Assembly: GCA_030039165.1 (NCBI GenBank)
Contig: JASHQM010000082.1
Coordinates: forward strand, 1 to 64,000
Direction of reading: 5' to 3'
From: Candidatus Sulfotelmatobacter sp.
GTDB lineage: Bacteria > Acidobacteriota > Terriglobia > Terriglobales > Acidobacteriaceae
Length of the DNA: 64,000 bases
The translations under genes and the position numbers were made by a program. Position 1 is the stretch's first letter. The number at the start of each line of letters is the position of its first letter. Shown here in pieces: positions 1-9,178 of this stretch. The notes under the pieces were generated by a model. The model had not been told where the DNA came from and made no database searches. It saw only the letters and a list, made by a program, of their open reading frames with translations.

Positions 1-297
1 GGCGCACGCGTGAACTTGCCCTCTGACGGCCTTCCGCCGGCATTTGTGCTCTTTGGGGAAGACGCCACTCGTATTCTCGTCTCTTGCGACTCAATCCATC
101 TCGAGCGAATCAAACAGATAGCGGCGGAATACGGCGTCGCCGCAGAGACGCTCGGCCAAACCATTCCAGAAAGACTTGAGATTTCAGTGGACGGACATGT
201 GGCTGTCTCAGCCGCAGTGTCCGATTTGAACGAAGTTTACGAATCGGCTTTGCAATCGGCACTTCGGGCTGATCCCGAACTGTTGGCGGCAGATTAG
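1..297 (+). CDS. purL: Phosphoribosylformylglycinamidine synthase subunit PurL, C-terminal fragment (truncated by window edge)
   Basis: ORF open from the window edge; '...ILVSCDSIHLERIKQIAAEYGV...' resembles the PurL C-terminal domain; immediately upstream of purF. Confidence 0.82.
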   Translation, partial: GARVNLPSDGLPPAFVLFGEDATRILVSCDSIHLERIKQIAAEYGVAAETLGQTIPERLEISVDGHVAVSAAVSDLNEVYESALQSALRADPELLAAD

Positions 298-347
298 TGC
301 GAGGTCGCGCAGGCAATCAAAATAACGACTTAAGAGACACGGGGCAA

Positions 348-1775
348 ATGCACATTCTCGATAAATTTCACGACGAATGCGGTGTAGTCGCGATCTTCGC
401 TCATCCCGAGGCGGAGAAGCTCGCCTACCTGGGCCTGCACGCTTTGCAGCATCGCGGGCAGGAATCTGCCGGCATCGCTACTTCCGATGGCATGACTTCC
501 CGCGTCCACAAGGCCATGGGTTTGGTGGCCGACATCTTCACGGAAGAAGTGCTTTCCAAGATTCCCGGCACGCTCGCCATTGGCCACACGCGTTATTCCA
601 CCGCCGGCGATTCCGCCCTCTTGAACGCGCAACCCATTCTCGTGCAATCGAACAAGGGTGCGATCGCCCTCGCGCACAACGGCAATCTGGTCAACGCGCA
701 TAGCTTGCGCGCCCGCCTGGAAAGTCAGGGTTCAATTTTCCAGACCAATAGCGACACTGAAGTCATCGTTCACTTGATAGCTCTTTCGCGCCAGCAAACC
801 CTCCCGCAGGCCATCGCCGATGCCCTGCGCCAGGTAGAGGGCGCTTTTTCGCTGGTAATGATGAGCCCCGACCGCATCATCGCCGCCCGCGATCCGCGTG
901 GCTTTCGCCCCCTCGCCATGGGACGCGTTTCCGCGGGCAACGCTCAATCTGGCGATACGATCGTCTTCGCCTCCGAAACCTGCGCCTTTGATCTGATCGG
1001 AGCCGCTTACGAACGCGACGTGCAGCCCGGCGAAATGGTCGTCGTCAGCCCGGAAGGCGTCAGTTCTTTTTTTTATTCCACCGCCAAGCCGCAGTCGAGC
1101 TGTATCTTCGAGCACGTTTATTTTTCGCGTCCCGATAGTACGGTTTTTGGCCGCTCCGTGCAGACCAGCCGCGAAGAACTTGGCCGCCAGTTGGCCCGCG
1201 AAGCTCCGGTCGAAGCTGACGTTGTTGTCCCGGTGCCCGATTCCGGCGTGACCGCCGCCGTCGGTTACGCTGCCGAAAGCGGCATCCCATTCCGCTTCGG
1301 ACTCATTCGCAATCATTATGTGGGGCGCACATTCATCGAGCCCAGCCAGAGCGTGCGCGACTTCGGCGTCAAGCTGAAGCTCAATCCCGTACGCTCGCTG
1401 CTCGAAGGCAAACGCGTCGTTTTAATCGATGATTCCATCGTTCGCGGCACCACCAGCAGGAAAATCGTTCGCATGATCCGCAACGCCGGCGCCAAGGAAG
1501 TGCACATGCGCATTTCCTGCCCGCCCACGATTTCGCCTTGCTACTACGGCGTCGATACGCCTTCAAAAAATCAACTGATCGCCGCCAACAAATCTGTCGA
1601 GCAGATTCGGCAGTACATTGGCGCTGATTCTCTGGCGTATCTTTCGCTCACTGGGCTCAAGCGCGCCTGTGGCGACGGCGAAAAGATCTCCTACTGCTCG
1701 GCCTGCTACACCGGCAGCTATCCCACTGGCGTGATTGATGTGGAAGAGATTCTGCCGGCGACGGCGCGCCGGTGA
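348..1775 (+). CDS. purF: Amidophosphoribosyltransferase
   Basis: MHILDKFHDECGVVAIF N-terminus (Cys-nucleophile Ntn hydrolase), PRPP motif VVLIDDSIVRGTTSRKIV; start refined to ATG 348. Confidence 0.97.
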   Translation: MHILDKFHDECGVVAIFAHPEAEKLAYLGLHALQHRGQESAGIATSDGMTSRVHKAMGLVADIFTEEVLSKIPGTLAIGHTRYSTAGDSALLNAQPILVQSNKGAIALAHNGNLVNAHSLRARLESQGSIFQTNSDTEVIVHLIALSRQQTLPQAIADALRQVEGAFSLVMMSPDRIIAARDPRGFRPLAMGRVSAGNAQSGDTIVFASETCAFDLIGAAYERDVQPGEMVVVSPEGVSSFFYSTAKPQSSCIFEHVYFSRPDSTVFGRSVQTSREELGRQLAREAPVEADVVVPVPDSGVTAAVGYAAESGIPFRFGLIRNHYVGRTFIEPSQSVRDFGVKLKLNPVRSLLEGKRVVLIDDSIVRGTTSRKIVRMIRNAGAKEVHMRISCPPTISPCYYGVDTPSKNQLIAANKSVEQIRQYIGADSLAYLSLTGLKRACGDGEKISYCSACYTGSYPTGVIDVEEILPATARR

Positions 1776-1829
1776 CCGCTGGCAACAAATCGCAGTCTTC
1801 CCTTTAATGCATCTTCACTCAACAAGCCA

Positions 1830-2597
1830 ATGCGCGGTCTGAACAATAAACGAATCCTCATCACCGGGGGCGCAAGCGGCATCGGCGCTGCCACGGCAGC
1901 CCGCTTTCTCGAAGAAGGCTCGCGCGTTTGTATTCTCGACCGCGACGCCAACGCTTGCGCTGTCATTCGCCATCAATTGCCCGGCATCTCTGAGGCCATC
2001 ATCGCCGACGTCACCGATCTCATGCAGGTCGAAGCCGCTTTCGCCGACGCCGTCCGCGTCATGGATGGAGTCGACGTTCTGATCAACAATGCGGGCATCA
2101 GCATCCGCCACAATTTTCTCGACATCACTCCCGAAGAATGGGACCAGGTAATCTCCGTCAATCTGACCGGAGTCTTCTATGTCGCCCAGACCGCGGCACG
2201 CTACATGTGGCAGCGTTTTTCGGAGCGATCCGGCAGCGGAGTGATTCTGCAAACCGCCTCCACCAACGGCGTCATGGGTTACCCGTATTACGCCGGCTAC
2301 AACGCAACCAAAGCCGGCGTGATCGAACTCACCCGCTCGATGGCGCTCGAACTCGCTCCCAGGATTCGCGTCTGCGCCGTCGCTCCCGGCTACGTACTCA
2401 CGCCCATGCAGCGCGCCGAGTATAGCGAAGCCATGCTCGAAGAAGTAAACCAGAAAATCCCGCTCCGCCGCCACGCCCAACCGGAAGAAATCGCCGCGCT
2501 GTTCGCTTACCTTGCCTCCGATGACGCAGCCTACGCAACCGGTCAGGTCTACACTCTCGATGGCGGCGAAACAGCCGGGGGACTCGCCAGCCGCTAA
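1830..2597 (+). CDS. SDR family NAD(P)-dependent oxidoreductase
   Basis: TGGASGIG Rossmann motif, NNAG, YNATK catalytic motif. Confidence 0.9.
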   Translation: MRGLNNKRILITGGASGIGAATAARFLEEGSRVCILDRDANACAVIRHQLPGISEAIIADVTDLMQVEAAFADAVRVMDGVDVLINNAGISIRHNFLDITPEEWDQVISVNLTGVFYVAQTAARYMWQRFSERSGSGVILQTASTNGVMGYPYYAGYNATKAGVIELTRSMALELAPRIRVCAVAPGYVLTPMQRAEYSEAMLEEVNQKIPLRRHAQPEEIAALFAYLASDDAAYATGQVYTLDGGETAGGLASR

Positions 2598-2635
2598 AGC
2601 CGGCCACATTTAGAATTGTCACCGCGGCCGGAGCA

Positions 2636-2657
2636 ATTCGTTCCCAAGGGAACGAAT
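2636..2657. terminator. Perfect 10-bp-stem hairpin (attcgttccc-aa-gggaacgaat) between convergent genes
   Basis: Direct inverted repeat; followed by a second imperfect hairpin (ccgtggaggga...tccctcacgg). Confidence 0.5.
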
Positions 2658-2702
2658 GCCCCGTGGAGGGACCCTGCGTTGTCCCTCACGGCAAACCGTC
2701 AT

Positions 2703-3932
2703 TTACCTTCGTGCAAATCTCGCCGCCAGTCTCGCCATTCGCACTACGCGATATAACGGAAACAAATATTTCGGCAGCCGCAACATCTCCCATTCTCCCG
2801 GGCCCGGGGTGAAAGCCAATCTCGTCACAAATCGCCAGCGGTCCATTCGCCGCTCCCGCAGGCTCATCATCAGGCGAAAATAAGAAGTTCCAATCTCGTT
2901 ATACGAATCAGCCGCCTGCATTTCTCTGGCGAACCGATTGGCAAATTCCTGCGCTGCCCGATCCTCGCCGATCACAGCGCTCACAATTTCAGGTATCGGC
3001 GCATCGAGCAGCCGATTCGTCATTAACAGCGTTACATGCAGAATGCGCTCGACTCCAAGTTCGCGCGCCTGCCTCTGTACCCACTCCCAATTCAAATTGC
3101 CTCGTCTCAGAATCTGCGCGATGTCACACACCCAGATCAGCCGCTCCCAAACATGCTTGGCGGCATGAATGGAAAGCACCAGCAGCAAGTCCTCCGCCGA
3201 AGGAGTCTTCACCTTTCGTCCCCCGGCTTCAACTTCTACAGCCCGGTCAAACAGGCCCTCAATGTCGAAGTCGACCGTATAGAATCGCGGTTCGAGCGCC
3301 CATTGCAGCTCGAGCAGGTTTTTCGCCGTGGGACTGTCAAACGTGCACTCGTACCCCGAGTCCAGATATGCTTTCTCGGCTGCGTGCGGAATTGCCACCC
3401 GCGGCGTATAACCCAGTTGCCGCACCGCCTCTTTCATCCGCATGGCGTCGCTCTTTCGCACGAGTACATCCAGATCCCCGGCCTGCCGCAGCGCCATATC
3501 TCCGTAGTAGGCCTCTGAGAGCACGATGCCCTTGTACGGAATCAACTCGATCCCCAGCGCGCTGGCGCAATCCAAAACCCGGAACAGTTCACGCGCCAGA
3601 ACCAGTGACTTGCGAACATTGCCCTCGTAACTTCGCCGCAGGCCGGCAAGCACATCTTCGGGAACATCGCTGCTCAACTCTGCGAGGCTCTCATAAAGCA
3701 GCGCGGATGTGCCGTGATGATCGGCAAACCCAGCCACCGTACCCCACTCCACAGGGACATGCAGCGCCCGCAGCAGTCGTGAATGCCCATCCTCGCTCGC
3801 ATTCCCCGAACTGGCAGCCAGCAGCAGCTCCCATTCCGCGCACGCTTGAGCAGCCGCTGGACTGGCCAAAACTGTGGATGAATCGGTCACGAGAGTGGGG
3901 TTACCCGCGTTACGCAATGGGATTTCTGCCAT
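2703..3932 (-). CDS. Nucleotidyltransferase family protein (PF14907-like)
   Basis: ALGIELIPYKGIVLSEAYYGDMALRQAGDLDVLV motif typical of this NTase family. Confidence 0.78.
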   Translation of the reverse strand: MAEIPLRNAGNPTLVTDSSTVLASPAAAQACAEWELLLAASSGNASEDGHSRLLRALHVPVEWGTVAGFADHHGTSALLYESLAELSSDVPEDVLAGLRRSYEGNVRKSLVLARELFRVLDCASALGIELIPYKGIVLSEAYYGDMALRQAGDLDVLVRKSDAMRMKEAVRQLGYTPRVAIPHAAEKAYLDSGYECTFDSPTAKNLLELQWALEPRFYTVDFDIEGLFDRAVEVEAGGRKVKTPSAEDLLLVLSIHAAKHVWERLIWVCDIAQILRRGNLNWEWVQRQARELGVERILHVTLLMTNRLLDAPIPEIVSAVIGEDRAAQEFANRFAREMQAADSYNEIGTSYFRLMMSLRERRMDRWRFVTRLAFTPGPGEWEMLRLPKYLFPLYRVVRMARLAARFARR

Positions 3933-4119
3933 CCGGCCCGATTCATATTAACAGTGCAACCAGGGCAGGAATCATCGCTAACCGGAACCCGCTAATCTCG
4001 GGATAATAAAGTAACCTGCAGCCCATACTGCCTTGTCCTGCCCTTGCACAAATGTTCAGCGGCAAGCGTTCTTTCGTAACCTCGTGTCAGTCCCGGCGAG
4101 CTGCCATACTTGGCCCGTC

Positions 4120-4566
4120 ATGTCTGACATGCCAGAAACCTCTGCGCTGCCCGCCGGCGATGCAGCCGCTGCAGCCGCACCTGCTCTAAGCCCGGTCACC
4201 GCCAGTTCCCCGGCAACTCTCGGGAACGAGAACGGTCGCCCGTTTCGCGTCAAACTCCGAGGATCCGTGCTGGCTCTGATGCGCCTGCCCAACCGCCGTG
4301 AAGTGCAGGGCAAGCTGCATCAGCTTTCCGTGACCGGCGGCCTGCTGAATCTCGAAACCACGCTCGACGAAAAACTCGAAGTCGAATTGATTTTTCACCT
4401 CGGCGAAACCACCATCCGCGAAAAAGCTCAGATGATGTTTCCCATGTGGGCCACCCAGGGTTGGCTCCAGCCCTTTCGCTTTGTCGATTTGAATGAGGCC
4501 AGCCGCGGCGAGCTGGAAAAAAATCTGCTGCAATTCGTTCAGGCCGCACAGGGCCAGACCGCCTGA
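4120..4566 (+). CDS. PilZ-like domain protein
   Basis: Compact beta-rich 'LHQLSVTGGLLNLETTLDEKLEVELIFHLGETTIREKAQMMF' resembles PilZ; start refined to ATG 4120. Confidence 0.55.
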   Translation: MSDMPETSALPAGDAAAAAAPALSPVTASSPATLGNENGRPFRVKLRGSVLALMRLPNRREVQGKLHQLSVTGGLLNLETTLDEKLEVELIFHLGETTIREKAQMMFPMWATQGWLQPFRFVDLNEASRGELEKNLLQFVQAAQGQTA

Positions 4567-4620
4567 AGTCCCCTCGTCTGCTCAACAACTCCGGAACAGC
4601 ATATTCTCGTAATAAAAAAA

Positions 4621-4638
4621 GGCCGCGCGGCGGCGGCC
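4621..4638. terminator. Bidirectional intrinsic terminator between convergent genes
   Basis: GGCCGC-gcggcg-GCGGCC stem with A-tract upstream and T-tract downstream. Confidence 0.7.
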
Positions 4639-4664
4639 CATTTTTTGCCAAATCATGCTGAAAA

Positions 4665-5687
4665 TTATTTGCTGGCCTTGATCACTCCAAATGTCCCGCT
4701 CAGGTTATTGTTCGGTCCTGCCGTAAAGAAGAGCTCGTTGGTCGCGCCGTCCTTCGACGTACCGCCGCCAAATTCGATTCCCCATAGTTGGTCGATCTCA
4801 ATGGGGCTCCCGCTGGTATCCGTGATCGTGCCCACGAGCTGCCCGGTCACGATGTTGTATCCATGAATCGTTCCGGTTTTGTTGGTGTTGTTCGAAACCA
4901 GCAATGTATTGCTCAGCGCGCCAAAGTTGCTGGGAGCCGCTGCAAAGCCCCAGGGCTGGTCCAGATCGTGGTTCGAAATCAGTCTCTTCACCATCACGCC
5001 GCTCTCGGTAAAAATGTCGACATACCCGCCACCACCTCCCGAATTGGCGGCAAACGATACGTAAACCAACCCGTTGATATCCTGCACGCCGAACACGCTG
5101 AATCCCGCCGGCACTGTGCTGTCTGTCAATGTGCCGGCCGGGTTGAAGTTGCCATCGTAAACATCCACCTTGTTGTTCCAGTTATCCGCGGCATAAAGAA
5201 AATTGTTCGACGCATAGCTCGTGATCGCCAGCCCCGTGTAAATCGCGTTCGAGCTGGAGTTATTGACTGCAATGATCGCCGAATTCAGATTCGATTGCGG
5301 CGCCCATCCGCTGATCGTTCCATCCAGCGTGGCAAACAGGAAGATCGACGGCCATCCCTCGACATTGAATTGCTGCGACCCGTTAAACACGATTCCCGTC
5401 GGCGATCCCGTCCCGCTGCCGCTCACCGGGGGAACCACGACTTCCAGCCCCTGCTTGTTTCCATTACCGTCATACAGCGTCGACCAACCCGTGCCCTCGT
5501 CGCTGATCCAGAAGGGATCACCCGGCCCGTGTGCTAATCCCCACGCATTCACCAGCAGCGGGTCGGTGTGCTTCGCCTGCCCTGCCTCGTTTGAAACCAG
5601 ATTTGTGAGCGTATATTGCCCCAGCGCCGCGCTCGAAACCAGCATTAGCGCCAGACCGCATACGACGAAACCAATCTTGCCACGCAT
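4665..5687 (-). CDS. Secreted TIGR03118-type protein
   Basis: Signal peptide followed by 'NLVSNEAGQAKHTDPLLVNAWGLAHGPGDPFWISDEGTGWSTLYDG' typical of TIGR03118. Confidence 0.8.
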   Translation of the reverse strand: MRGKIGFVVCGLALMLVSSAALGQYTLTNLVSNEAGQAKHTDPLLVNAWGLAHGPGDPFWISDEGTGWSTLYDGNGNKQGLEVVVPPVSGSGTGSPTGIVFNGSQQFNVEGWPSIFLFATLDGTISGWAPQSNLNSAIIAVNNSSSNAIYTGLAITSYASNNFLYAADNWNNKVDVYDGNFNPAGTLTDSTVPAGFSVFGVQDINGLVYVSFAANSGGGGGYVDIFTESGVMVKRLISNHDLDQPWGFAAAPSNFGALSNTLLVSNNTNKTGTIHGYNIVTGQLVGTITDTSGSPIEIDQLWGIEFGGGTSKDGATNELFFTAGPNNNLSGTFGVIKASK

Positions 5688-5918
5688 AAATTCTCCTCTC
5701 GGGGCACAGTCAGAGGCAGGGGCACGGCGAGGAGCCTGTTCAATGGGGCTGATCCGCAGCTTCTCCGACGGCTGCCGACTGCAGCCTAGAATCACACCCC
5801 TTGGCTGTTGTCACCGCCGTGTCACAACTTTGCATAATTGTTGTCATCGGCAGCTCAGCCCGAGCAGGGCAATGTTGTAACCTGACCTGTAGTGAGGTCA
5901 GGAGCGCAACCACATCCC

Positions 5919-6557
5919 ATGTCGTTCTACGAAGATTTGGTTTTCTGGGAAGTCGATTGCCAGCGCGACTTCATGCTGCCCGGCGGTAAACTTTACGTTC
6001 CCGGCGCTGAGCGCCTCCTGCCCAACCTTCGCCGCCTCGTCGATGCGGTCCGCGCCCACGGCATTCTTCTGATTTCTCATGGCTGCTACCACACTCCGGA
6101 CGACCCGGAATTCGCCACTTTCCCTCCGCACTGCGTCAAAGGCACTCCCGGTTCGGCAGTCGTGCCCGAAGCTCTGGGCGAAAAAGTCTTTACTGTTCCG
6201 AACGAGACTAGCGCTGCGCTGCCCAAAGATCTCTCGCAATACCAGCAGATTCATCTGGAAAAACAGACCCTCGATATCTTTGAAAGCCGCCATGCGGAAG
6301 ACCTGCTGGACCGCCTGGGCAAAGGCGCGACGTTTGTTGTCTTCGGAGTTGTCACCGAGTTCTGCGTCCGCCTCGCCGCCAAAGGGCTGCTCGACCGCGG
6401 CCGCCGCGTCTGCGTCGTCAAAGATGCCATTGAAACCCTCAATCCCAAAGATGGCAATCGCGCCCTCGCCGAGCTCCTGGCTCTCGGGGCCAAATTCATT
6501 ACAACCGGCGAAGCGGTAGAGATGGCGAGCCGCTCGGCCTCACTCAGAAAACCGTAG
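5919..6557 (+). CDS. Cysteine hydrolase, isochorismatase/nicotinamidase-like
   Basis: WEVDCQRDFMLPGGKLYVPGAE, FVVFGVVTEFCVRLAAKGLLDRG (catalytic Cys). Confidence 0.85.
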   Translation: MSFYEDLVFWEVDCQRDFMLPGGKLYVPGAERLLPNLRRLVDAVRAHGILLISHGCYHTPDDPEFATFPPHCVKGTPGSAVVPEALGEKVFTVPNETSAALPKDLSQYQQIHLEKQTLDIFESRHAEDLLDRLGKGATFVVFGVVTEFCVRLAAKGLLDRGRRVCVVKDAIETLNPKDGNRALAELLALGAKFITTGEAVEMASRSASLRKP

Positions 6558-6642
6558 TGAATCACCTATGCTGTTGATCAGCCGAAGGAGCTTCGATTGG
6601 CGCGCGCCAGGTTACGCCAATCTCGGCACAAGACAACAAACC

Positions 6643-8097
6643 TTACGTTCTTGCCCGATTCTTGATCCAGATCGGCGTACCTAGAAATCCGAACGCTTTG
6701 CGAATCTGATTCTCCAGAAAACGCTGATAGGCGAAGTGCAGCTTTACCGCCCGGTTCGTGAACAGAATAAACGTGGGCGGGGCGACCGAAGCTTGCGTCA
6801 TGTAGAGAATTCTTACGCGTTGCCGCATAGGGACAGAAGCACGATCGAAATCCACGTGTTCGATGAACCGGTTCATCGCCGAAGTCGGGATGCGCTTGCG
6901 CCTTTCCGCTGCAACTCGCTCCAGAAGGGGGAACATCTTTTCAACACCCCTGCCCGTCTGCGCCGAAATGAAAACCGCAGGAGCATAACTTAGAAATTTC
7001 AGGTCGTGGCGCAGGCGCTCTTCATAGGCCGTCTGGTCGCCGGGGCGCTTGCTTTCGCGCATACGCTCGGCCTTCGATGGCCTGCCCTTTTTCAGCATCC
7101 CATCGCGAACAAGATCCCATTTATTGACGACGATGATCACACTGCGCCCGCTTTCATGCGCGTATCCGGCGATCGCCGCATCGAGCTGGCTCACCCCTTC
7201 GGTCGCGTCGATCACCAGCAAGGCGATGTCGGCAGCTTCCAGATGCTTGCGCGCCATCACTACCGAAAGCTTCTCCGCCATCAGGCGAGTCTTGCCCTTG
7301 CGCCGGATACCCGCCGTATCGATAAAGCGAAATGTCCGGCCATCGCGTTCCATAACTTCATCCACCGCATCGCGCGTAGTGCCGGGAATCGGCGAAACGA
7401 TAGCCCGCTCGCTGCCCGTCAGCCGGTTCAGCAGCGTAGATTTGCCCACGTTGGGATGCCCGATGATAGCGACTTTAACTTCTTTCTCCGGTGGATGATC
7501 GCTGGCCGCCCGCGGTCGGTCGTTAGCCGTTGGTCGTTGATCGTTTGCCACCAAGTCCGCCTCTGTGCTCTCACTGGCCTCTGTGGTTGCGGTTTCAAAA
7601 GCGAGAGCCTCCAATATCGCATCCAGCAGATCGTCTACTCCGCGGCCATGTTCGGCGGAGATGGGGAACATTTCCCGAATGCCAAGGCGATGAAAATCTT
7701 CGATCAGCAGCGACTGCTTTTCGCTATCGATTTTGTTGACCGCAACGAACAGCGGCTTGCCGGTTTTGTGCAGCAGGCGCGCGAGTTCGAGATCGGGGGC
7801 GGCCAACTCGCTGCGCCCATCAACCACCATCACGATCGCGGCCGCCTGCTCAAGCGCCACCCGCGCCTGGCGAAAAATCTCCGCTGGAATCAAGTCTTTT
7901 TCTTCCGGCAAAATGCCCCCGGTATCGACGACGCGCAACTGACGCCCACGCCACTCCGCCGTCTCGTACAGGCGGTCGCGCGTGATTCCCGGCTCGTCTC
8001 CTACAATGGCACGGCGCGATCCGACAATGCGGTTGAAAAGCGTCGACTTGCCGACGTTGGGACGCCCGACGATCGCGATCGTGGGAATTGAAGCCAT
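6643..8097 (-). CDS. der: Ribosome biogenesis GTPase Der (EngA)
   Basis: Two tandem G domains (GRPNVGKSTLFNR, GHPNVGKSTLLNRL) plus KH-like C-terminus. Confidence 0.97.
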   Translation of the reverse strand: MASIPTIAIVGRPNVGKSTLFNRIVGSRRAIVGDEPGITRDRLYETAEWRGRQLRVVDTGGILPEEKDLIPAEIFRQARVALEQAAAIVMVVDGRSELAAPDLELARLLHKTGKPLFVAVNKIDSEKQSLLIEDFHRLGIREMFPISAEHGRGVDDLLDAILEALAFETATTEASESTEADLVANDQRPTANDRPRAASDHPPEKEVKVAIIGHPNVGKSTLLNRLTGSERAIVSPIPGTTRDAVDEVMERDGRTFRFIDTAGIRRKGKTRLMAEKLSVVMARKHLEAADIALLVIDATEGVSQLDAAIAGYAHESGRSVIIVVNKWDLVRDGMLKKGRPSKAERMRESKRPGDQTAYEERLRHDLKFLSYAPAVFISAQTGRGVEKMFPLLERVAAERRKRIPTSAMNRFIEHVDFDRASVPMRQRVRILYMTQASVAPPTFILFTNRAVKLHFAYQRFLENQIRKAFGFLGTPIWIKNRART

Positions 8098-8170
8098 GAA
8101 TTTAGATCTTGACACAGATTTTCTTAAATTCTAAAATTTAGATGTTATTTAGACTAAACAAGGTAGCACG

Positions 8171-8659
8171 ATGAACATTTTAGTTGCTGACGAGGCCTGG
8201 CTTGCCATCGCGCTCTTGCACCGCGAACATCCGAATGCGGAAGACTTCAGCCTCGATGAAATCCGTGAGCGTTCGCTGAAAGAATTCCACGATCGCAGGC
8301 CGGGGGTCTCGCAGCACATTGTCAGTCATTGCGTCGCATCAAACCCTCCTAACCCTGCCCAGTATCGCATGCTGCACAGTACGGCGAGGGGGCGGCGCCG
8401 GTTGTACCGGCGAGGTGACCCGGTGCATCCCGGGCGCAGGGGGAAGCTGCATCCCGAGAAAAGAGATATTCCGGAACGCTATTGGCCGCTGGTGGACTGG
8501 TACGTTGAAGAGTACGACCGCAACGGCGGAAGTGCGCCGGGATCGAGCAATCCCGCAATTCTACTGGGGTTCGTGGGGCTGATTCCTGCGTACGATCTGC
8601 AAAAAATGTCGGAAGCGATCGCCTCTGCATGTGAACGGGTCGACACTCATGAGTGGTAA
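8171..8659 (+). CDS. Putative antitoxin partner of the downstream PIN toxin; family not recognised
   Basis: Small ORF overlapping the VapC start by 11 bp; helical, winged-helix-like N-terminus; position only. Confidence 0.5.
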   Translation: MNILVADEAWLAIALLHREHPNAEDFSLDEIRERSLKEFHDRRPGVSQHIVSHCVASNPPNPAQYRMLHSTARGRRRLYRRGDPVHPGRRGKLHPEKRDIPERYWPLVDWYVEEYDRNGGSAPGSSNPAILLGFVGLIPAYDLQKMSEAIASACERVDTHEW

Positions 8660-9038
8660 GGCGCTGGTGGATACGAATGTGGTCATCGCGCTCTTCGCTG
8701 GCGAACCGGCAATTGTTGAGAGTGTGCAACGCCAGGCAGCCGTCTTCCTCTGCGCCCCGGTGCTGGGCGAGTTGCGCTACGGAGTTCAGGCGTCCGCGCG
8801 GGTGGATAGCAATTTGACGCGGCTGGATGAGTTCGCCAAAGCTTTGATCGTGTTGCCTTGCGACGCCCAGACCGCGGCTTCGTACGGTAATGTGAAATTC
8901 GACCTGCGCAGGAAAGGGCGCCCAATTCCCGAGAATGATGTATGGATTGCCGCCATTGCGCGGCAGCACGGACTTACTCTGCTTACCCGCGATGGGCACT
9001 TTCGTGAGATCGAGGGAGTGGCGGTAGAGATCGTCTAA
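8649..9038 (+). CDS. vapC: PIN domain ribonuclease toxin, VapC-like
   Basis: LVDTNVVIALFAGE ... ELRYGV ... PENDVWIAAIARQHGLTLLTRDGHF. Confidence 0.86.
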   Translation: MSGKALVDTNVVIALFAGEPAIVESVQRQAAVFLCAPVLGELRYGVQASARVDSNLTRLDEFAKALIVLPCDAQTAASYGNVKFDLRRKGRPIPENDVWIAAIARQHGLTLLTRDGHFREIEGVAVEIV

Positions 9039-9178
9039 TCCCCTCCGCCTTGTCTATCACGACGAATCGATGCCCAATCGCTAAGGCGAATCGCTCTTCG
9101 TGTCGGCGTGCTTGGCCTTTTCACCTTCGCCTCAAAGTGGGCGAGCGCGTCCCTGAGCCGCGATAAGGCGGAACTCGT

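Noticed and set aside
2703-3932. PF14907-like nucleotidyltransferase as a sign of a lasso-peptide/RiPP cluster
   Set aside because: No precursor peptide, B1/B2 proteins, cyclase or ABC transporter nearby
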